Assembly (NCBI RefSeq): GCF_021491915.1
Contig: NZ_CP090836.1
Coordinates: 1,412,501-1,476,500 of the forward strand
Direction of reading: 5' to 3'
Length of the DNA: 64,000 bases
From: Paracoccus everestensis
GTDB taxonomy: Bacteria; Pseudomonadota; Alphaproteobacteria; Rhodobacterales; Rhodobacteraceae
Part shown: positions 58,855 through 64,000 of the stretch, one piece after another
How positions within the stretch are numbered: the stretch's first letter is position 1
Layout: each line of letters starts with the position of its first letter
Translations under genes and position numbers: made by a program
Notes under the pieces: generated by a model
Databases searched by the model: none
Told to the model about the DNA's origin: nothing
Seen by the model: only the letters and a program-made list of their open reading frames with translations

Positions 58855-59055
58855 ATGCCGAAGATGAAGACCAAGTCGGCCGCCAAGAAGCGGTTCTCGT
58901 TCACGGCTTCGGGCAAGGTGAAATCCGCCCAGGCCGGCAAGCGCCACGGCATGATCAAGCGCACGATCAAGTTCATTCGCGACGCGCGCGGCACCAGCGT
59001 CCTGTCGGACGCCGATGCCAAGATCGTCAAGAAATACATGCCCTATAACCGCTGA
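58855..59055 (+). CDS. rpmI: 50S ribosomal protein L35
   Basis: 66 residues, [20 protein letters not shown], then [20 protein letters not shown]; typical length and composition. AAGGAG precedes ATG 58855. A small hairpin (GCGCGC at 58767 and 58780) lies in the leader; whether it controls the operon through L20 is not known. Confidence 0.96.
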   Translation: MPKMKTKSAAKKRFSFTASGKVKSAQAGKRHGMIKRTIKFIRDARGTSVLSDADAKIVKKYMPYNR

Positions 59056-59072
59056 TCGCTGAGGACTGAACA

Positions 59073-59432
59073 ATGGCACGAGTTAAATCCGGCAAGGTTA
59101 CGCACGCCCGCCACAAGAAGGTGCTGGAAGCGGCCAAAGGCTATTACGGCGCCCGGTCGCGCAACTTCCGCACCGCCACGCAGGCTGTGGACAAGGCGAA
59201 CCAGTACGCCACCCGCGACCGCAAGAACCGCAAGCGCAACTTCCGCGCCCTGTGGATCCAGCGGATCAACGCCGCCGTCCGTCTGGTTGATGCGGAAATG
59301 ACCTATTCGCGTTTCATCAATCTGCTCGCGAAAGCCGGGATCGAGGTTGACCGCAAGGTTTTGGCCGACCTGGCCGTGAATGAACCCGATGCGTTCGGCG
59401 CGATCGTCGAAAAGGCGAAAGCCGCAGCCTGA
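59073..59432 (+). CDS. rplT: 50S ribosomal protein L20
   Basis: 119 residues, [20 protein letters not shown], then [20 protein letters not shown]. It binds 23S rRNA early in 50S assembly. It starts 17 bases after rpmI and is followed by a terminator. Confidence 0.97.
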   Translation: MARVKSGKVTHARHKKVLEAAKGYYGARSRNFRTATQAVDKANQYATRDRKNRKRNFRALWIQRINAAVRLVDAEMTYSRFINLLAKAGIEVDRKVLADLAVNEPDAFGAIVEKAKAAA

Positions 59433-59456
59433 CCTGTCAGGCAGGCGAAGATCTTG

Positions 59457-59485
59457 GGGTCGGTGTGTCATGCACCGGCCTTTTT
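59457..59485 (+). terminator. Rho-independent terminator after rplT
   Basis: GGTCGGTG (59458-59465) pairs with CACCGGCC (59473-59480) with one G-U, followed directly by five T. It ends the rpmI-rplT unit. Confidence 0.75.
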
Positions 59486-59687
59486 CAATAGACCGCCCTG
59501 TATCTTTGCTTCCTGTTATTTCGGCGGAAACATCAAACGCGGTCCGGCTATTCCGGCCCGAAAGCCCGTCATGTCAGGCAAGATGAGGGTGCGGCTTCGC
59601 ATGGCGATGGACCCTGAGCTGCGCTGGAGGCTTTCCCCTTGGCCGCACAAATGCTAACGCGATGCCCGACAAGGACGAGGCATCACG

Positions 59688-60770
59688 ATGGACGATCTGA
59701 CCCCCCTGCGCCAGCAATGGCTTGACCGCATCAACGGCGCCGCAGACCCGGCCGCCATCGAGGAGGTGCGCCTGTCCGCCCTTGGCAAGAAGGGCGAGAT
59801 CAGTCTGAAGATGCGCGAACTGGGCCGCATGACGCCCGAGGAACGCCAGACCACCGGCCGCGCCCTGAACGAACTCCGCGATGAACTGGACGCGGCCCTC
59901 CGTGCCCGCAAGCTGTCGCTGGAAGATGCCGCGTTGGAGGCCCGGCTGGCGAGCGAATGGCTGGACGTGACGCTGCCGGGCCGCCCCCGGCCGCAAGGGA
60001 CGATCCACCCGATCAGCCAGGTGACCGAGGAAGTGACCGCGATCTTCGCCGACATGGGCTTTGCCGTGGCCGAGGGTCCGCAGGTGGAATCTGACTGGTA
60101 CAACTTCGACGCGCTGAACATCGCGCCTGAACATCCTGCGCGCCAGGAACACGACACCTTCTTCATGCATCGCGCGCCAGGCGACAACCGCCCGCCTCAT
60201 GTGCTGCGCACCCATACCAGCCCCGTGCAGATCCGCGCGATGCAGGACCAGGGCGCGCCGATCCGCGTGATCTGCCCCGGCCGCGTCTATCGCATGGACA
60301 TGGACCAGACCCACACGCCGATGTTCCACCAAGTCGAGGGACTTGCCATCGACCGCGACATTTCCATGGCGCAACTGAAATGGACGCTCGAGGAGTTCTG
60401 CCGCGCCTTCTTCGAGGTAGGCCAGGTCGAACTGCGGTTCCGCGCCAGCCATTTCCCCTTCACCGAACCCTCGGCCGAGGTCGATATCCGCTGCGACTGG
60501 TCCGGCGGGCAATTGAAGATCGGCGAGGGTGACAGTTGGTTGGAGATCCTCGGGTCCGGCATGGTGCATCCGAAGGTTCTGCAAGCAGGCGGGATCGACC
60601 CAGCGCAGTGGCAGGGCTTTGCATTTGGGATGGGCATCGACCGGATTGCGATGCTGAAATACGGGATTCCTGATTTGCGGGCGTTCTTCGAGAGCGACCT
60701 GCGGTGGCTGCGGCACTATGGGTTTGCAGCGGGGGATGTGCCGAGTGTGAGTGGGGGGTTGAGTAGGTGA
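59688..60770 (+). CDS. pheS: Phenylalanine-tRNA ligase alpha subunit
   Basis: 360 residues, usual size. It attaches phenylalanine to tRNA-Phe together with PheT. Motif 2 and 3 regions: [51 protein letters not shown] and the end [10 protein letters not shown]. pheT, normally next, is not in the window; a low-GC gene and an IS3 copy follow instead. Confidence 0.95.
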   Translation: MDDLTPLRQQWLDRINGAADPAAIEEVRLSALGKKGEISLKMRELGRMTPEERQTTGRALNELRDELDAALRARKLSLEDAALEARLASEWLDVTLPGRPRPQGTIHPISQVTEEVTAIFADMGFAVAEGPQVESDWYNFDALNIAPEHPARQEHDTFFMHRAPGDNRPPHVLRTHTSPVQIRAMQDQGAPIRVICPGRVYRMDMDQTHTPMFHQVEGLAIDRDISMAQLKWTLEEFCRAFFEVGQVELRFRASHFPFTEPSAEVDIRCDWSGGQLKIGEGDSWLEILGSGMVHPKVLQAGGIDPAQWQGFAFGMGIDRIAMLKYGIPDLRAFFESDLRWLRHYGFAAGDVPSVSGGLSR

Positions 60771-61304
60771 GTTACGCGTCGATTGTAGTGCCTACTTTTT
60801 TCGGCTTTGTTGCGGGGGGACTAGCAATCCGGCACTTCGAGAAAAGAGAAATCAAAGCTGCGCGACATGACAACTTCACTGATTTCCGCGAAAGATTAGG
60901 TTTCTACGCGCAGATGAAAACGCCATGCGCGACAATCTACCATCCTGCTTCCTCAAACACAAATTTCGTACCATCTGGTTTTATGCTAAACGAAGACCAG
61001 CACGATATTCTTTTGGGAATATTAAAGAAGATAGAAGCCAAAAGCGCAATGGTAGCGGTAGTTCTGGTTTTGGCATTCGATCTGATGGCAACAAACCTGC
61101 CTAAGGAATTTAAAATGGCAGCAACAATCTTTTGGGGCGTAGCGAACGGATTGTTAATATCTATGTTGCTTGCCTCGATGGATGCTGCACCTCATTTAGG
61201 ACAGAGGCATTTCAGAAAAATGCCAATAAGACCAGAGATCGCTGGACGAGAACTACAGTTGGTTTGGTAATCCTCCCCGTTTTAACGGGGCGCAGACGTA
61301 GAAT

Positions 61305-62176
61305 TCACGCGGCCATTCTCAGCTTCATGGCAGGGGTGATCCCGCCGATGCCCATGTTGGGGCGTTCGTTGTTGTAGGTCCAGAGCCACTCGGTGGCGAT
61401 GTTCTGCACCTCCTCGATGGTTTCAAAGATGTATAGGTCCAGCCATTCGTGCCGGACTGTCCGGTTGTAGCGCTCGACGTAAGCGTTCTGCTGCGGCTTT
61501 CCGGGCTGGATATAGGTCAGGGTAATGCCCTTGTCCTCGGCCCATTCCATCAGACGGCCACTGATATATTCCGGGCCGTTATCAACCCTGATCGCCTTTG
61601 GTGCTCCCCGCCATTCGATGATTTGGTTCAGGGTCCGGACGACGCGCTCGGCCGGCAGCGAGAAGTCCACCTCGATGCCCAGGCCCTCGCGGTTGAAGTC
61701 GTCCAGGACGTTCAGAAGACGGAAGGCTCGCCCGTCCCCAAGGCGATCTGCCATGAAGTCCATGGACCAGACCGCGTTGGGAGCTTCCGGCACAGCCAGT
61801 TCCTCGGACTTCTCCCGCTTCAGCCGCTTGCGAGGCGTTCGCCATGGTCACTCGGACCAGTGGCGTTCCATGGCTCACTCCTCAGGTTCAGTTCCAGCTC
61901 ACGATAGATCCGGTAGACGCGTTTGTGGTTCCAACCATGGCCCTGGACGTTGCGCAGATACAGGAAACACAAGCCAAAGCCCCAAGTCTTCCTGGTCTTG
62001 GTTAGCCCAATGAGCAGGTCGGCGATCTGCTCGTTCTCGTTGTCGCGCTTCGGGCTGTAGCGGAAACAGGTCTCGCTGACGCCGAATGCCCGGCAAGCCA
62101 GCGCAATGCTGATCCCCTTCGTCGCCACAGCCTTTGCGGCCAGCTCGCGACGCTGAGCTGGCCGCGTCACTTTTTT
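61305..62176 (-). pseudogene. IS3 orfB, copy 2, same hairpin interruption
   Basis: It has the same frames as 490-1361: an N-terminal piece to NLR, the hairpin at 61836-61878, then PRKRLKREK to the DDE core. The break is shared by both copies. Confidence 0.85.
61836..61878 (-). repeat. Hairpin insertion element, copy 9
   Basis: Identical to copy 2 (788-830) on the minus strand, inside IS3 copy 2. It is counted separately because it is at a second locus, but it arose by duplication of the IS and is not an independent insertion. Confidence 0.75.
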
Positions 62177-62430
62177 CCAAGCGCCTCCCGGAGCAGATCG
62201 GCTTGCATGCTCAGATCGGCAAACATGCGCTTCAGCCGCCGGTTTTCGTCCTCCAGTAACTTCATCTGGCCCATCATGGATGCATCCATGCCGCCATACC
62301 TGGCACGCCATTTGTAAAACGTCGCGCTGCTGATCCCATGCTCGCGACACAGTTCAGGCACAGGCAAACCACCCTCGGCCTGACGCAGCACGCCCATGAT
62401 CTGGGCCTCGGTGAAACGGGTTTTCTTCAT
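62167..62430 (-). CDS. IS3 orfA, copy 2
   Basis: The same 87-residue protein as at 236-499, with the same AAAAAAG slippery site at its end. Confidence 0.88.
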   Translation of the reverse strand: MKKTRFTEAQIMGVLRQAEGGLPVPELCREHGISSATFYKWRARYGGMDASMMGQMKLLEDENRRLKRMFADLSMQADLLREALGKK

Positions 62431-62717
62431 CTGAATCTCCTCGTCCAACTTGCCGAGAAAATTCTACTTCCGCATCCCTTTAACCATGGGGAGGATTACC
62501 GCTTTGATTAACGATGCGTTAAGAAAAGAAGGTGCATTCTCATCCTTTTACTTACTTGTTCCGATAGTTATGACGTGTGTGCTTGTCGCATTTTTCGTGA
62601 ACGAAGTAGGCTGGTGAAAATGTGGTAGGGCCGGGCCGAGTTCTGCCGTCTGTCCTCTGCTAACTGCACCGATATGGACGGATACCCCTACCCTGAACTG
62701 ACTAATGCGGCACCACC

Positions 62718-63209
62718 CTACCGTCCCAATCTAACCACATTCCCCGCGCTCGTGATCTCTACCGCCACGATCCGCGACAACTGCACCGACGACAGCGCCA
62801 TCGCGGCCGTGATGTCGTCCACGCCGGGGCGGGCGGGCAGGGCGGCGGTGCTGCCGGGCGCGGGCGGGACGCCCACCAGACGCAGCCGCAGCACGCCGTC
62901 AGCGTCAGGAGAGATGCGGTCGCCCGGCATGGGCCGCGCAGTGACAAGCGCCACCGAGGAATAGCCGCGCACAGGGGCAAAGCCGTTCACGACCAGCAGA
63001 CGGCCCTCGTTCAGCGGCTCCCACCGGGCTGCGGTGATCTGGGGGACGTCGGGGCGTGCATCGGGTACCTGGGCATAGCCGCCCTCGGGTTCCAGCGTGC
63101 GGGTGGGCGCGCTGCCCCAGGAAAGCGGGTTCCAGCTGCTGTCGCCAAGGCGCCCGCAGCCTGCAAGCGCGACCGTGGCGATCAGCAAAGGCGCGGTCAG
63201 TTTGATCAT
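62718..63209 (-). CDS. Lipoprotein of unknown function
   Basis: 163 residues. ATG 63209 follows GGGGA. Lipoprotein signal MIKLTAPLLIATVALAGC with the Cys at residue 18. The mature part, ending VEITSAGNVVRLGR, belongs to a Rhodobacteraceae conserved hypothetical type, without a functional name. It is probably in the periplasm, membrane-anchored. Confidence 0.72.
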   Translation of the reverse strand: MIKLTAPLLIATVALAGCGRLGDSSWNPLSWGSAPTRTLEPEGGYAQVPDARPDVPQITAARWEPLNEGRLLVVNGFAPVRGYSSVALVTARPMPGDRISPDADGVLRLRLVGVPPAPGSTAALPARPGVDDITAAMALSSVQLSRIVAVEITSAGNVVRLGR

Positions 63210-63319
63210 GTCACCATCCCCCAGGCGTTTTCGGTTTGTTAGGCGAAAACCGCAGGGTGATAAAGGCACTTTGACCTTGCCGTCCCGCCGCGATAACCAA
63301 AGGGCAAAAGGACCGCGCC

Positions 63320-63730
63320 ATGGCAACCCAAGCCTTCGAAGACATCGCCGAGACCTTCGACTTCCTGGACGACTGGGAAGACCGCTATCGCCACGTGATC
63401 GAACTGGGCCGTGCCATACCGCCGATGGATCCCGCGCTTCAGGTTCCCGCCACCAAGGTCGATGGCTGCGCCAGCCAGGTCTGGATCATGCCGCGGATCG
63501 AGAACGGCCGCTTCGACTTTCAGGGCGACAGCGACGCGATGATCGTGCGGGGGCTGATCGCCGTGTTGCACGCGCTTTATTCCGGGGTGCCGGTGGGGCA
63601 GGTGGGCCAGATCGATGCACAGGCTGAACTGGCCCGTCTGGGACTGGACGAACACCTTTCGTCCCAGCGGTCGAACGGCCTGCGGGCGATGATCCAGCGA
63701 ATCAGGCTGCTTTCCGACGCCGCAGCGTGA
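63320..63730 (+). CDS. sufE: SufE-family cysteine desulfuration protein
   Basis: 136 residues. The active Cys is in [13 protein letters not shown], the sulfur-accepting loop. SufE takes sulfur from SufS for Fe-S cluster assembly. It overlaps the 3' end of mnmA by 29 bases on the opposite strand. Confidence 0.92.
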   Translation: MATQAFEDIAETFDFLDDWEDRYRHVIELGRAIPPMDPALQVPATKVDGCASQVWIMPRIENGRFDFQGDSDAMIVRGLIAVLHALYSGVPVGQVGQIDAQAELARLGLDEHLSSQRSNGLRAMIQRIRLLSDAAA

Positions 63731-64000
63731 TCCAGCCACCGCCCAGAACGCGGGTGCTTTCGGGTTCGTAGAAGACGCAGGCCTGGCCGGGGCTGACGCC
63801 TTCCTCGGCATCCAGCAATTCGACCTCGGCGCGGGTGGCGTCGATGGGCCGCAGGATCGCCGGGCGTGGTGGGCGGGTGGACCTGATGCGGACCATCACC
63901 GGGATCTCGCCCGTGAAGGGCTGGTCGCCCAACCAGTTGATTTCGCTGATCGGCACGACCGTTGTCGCGAGGGCCGATTTCGGACCGACGACAACACGCC
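63702..64000 (-). CDS. mnmA: tRNA 2-thiouridylase MnmA, C-terminal part
   Basis: The gene runs off the right edge; only the last 98 codons are present. [32 protein letters not shown]-like [14 protein letters not shown] and [20 protein letters not shown], then LGGGWI, are the conserved C-terminal domain of MnmA, which adds sulfur to U34 of certain tRNAs. Its sulfur supply and SufE's are connected biochemically, so the pairing is sensible. Confidence 0.9.
   Translation of the reverse strand, partial: RVVVGPKSALATTVVPISEINWLGDQPFTGEIPVMVRIRSTRPPRPAILRPIDATRAEVELLDAEEGVSPGQACVFYEPESTRVLGGGWITLRRRKAA

Larger units (their letters stand above)
61266..62500 (-). mobile_element. IS3-family insertion sequence, copy 2 (1235 bp)
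   Basis: An inverted copy of 166-1400, with the same length, ends and predicted proteins, including the hairpin insertion. It interrupts the low-GC gene. Identical copies this far apart in opposite orientation can recombine and invert the 60-kb segment between them. Confidence 0.93.
60767..62617 (+). pseudogene. Low-GC membrane protein gene split by IS3 copy 2
   Basis: The 5' part (60767-61265) encodes [20 protein letters not shown] with a membrane helix at the start and another near VAVVLVLAFDLMA. After the IS (61266-62500) the frame resumes at 62501: INDALRKEGAFSSFYLLVPI, then VMTCVLVAFFVNEVGW and a stop at about 62615. Counting a 4-base target repeat (GTTT / GCTT, one mismatch) restores one continuous frame, about 200 residues. 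It overlaps the pheS stop. Base composition is clearly AT-richer than the neighbours, which suggests transfer. Function unknown. Confidence 0.72.

Overview
The window looks like chromosome from a high-GC alphaproteobacterium of the Rhodobacteraceae, probably close to Paracoccus. The evidence is the gene order formylglutamate amidohydrolase / pyk / small membrane protein / rpmI / rplT / pheS, the sufE-mnmA pair, a glgE-treS/mak-glgB operon, TRAP transporters, VPLPA-type sorting tails and small proteins typical of that family. No rRNA, tRNA or CRISPR array was seen.

Layout. 1-14340 is mostly a mobile-element graveyard: fragments or copies of IS3 (several kinds), IS256, IS30, IS1182, IS21 and IS110, nested in one another. 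It encloses a CHRD-domain protein and a large glycine-rich membrane protein, and ends in a cyclase gene cut by IS110. 14370-30200 is ordinary or accessory chromosome: cell-wall hydrolase, amidase, an RTX protein with a LuxR/hydrolase fusion regulator, a methyltransferase with a divergent GlxA-type regulator, a TetR regulator, a homocysteine S-methyltransferase family protein, a second RTX protein, an OmpA protein, a GNAT enzyme and a PEP mutase-like enzyme. 30248-33134 holds two IS701 elements. 33332-40835 is the GlgE alpha-glucan operon. 41870-44610 is a second graveyard. 44679-52618 is one catabolic unit: RpiR regulator, TRAP transporter, glutamine synthetase-like ligase, aldehyde dehydrogenase and iron alcohol dehydrogenase. 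53400-56070 is IS630 plus a chimeric IS701/IS3 unit. 56182-64000 is housekeeping, broken by an IS3 copy inside a low-GC gene.

How the genes work together. TreS/maltokinase, GlgE and GlgB would turn trehalose into branched alpha-glucan. The TRAP/ligase/dehydrogenase set is arranged to import a small organic acid or amine and oxidise an alcohol to an aldehyde and then an acid, possibly as gamma-glutamyl conjugates. Two genes 3 kb apart (methyltransferase, second RTX protein) share about 98 bp of nearly the same upstream DNA, so they are probably controlled together.

Most unusual observation. Nine copies of a 41-43 bp hairpin share the core GCCAYNGGTYYGAG, while their outer stems differ in sequence and stay paired. 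All nine lie inside transposase genes or remnants, of at least five different IS types. In the five contexts I could compare with remembered family sequence, the hairpin seems to replace about 4-9 bases of the normal gene. I know of no described element that matches.
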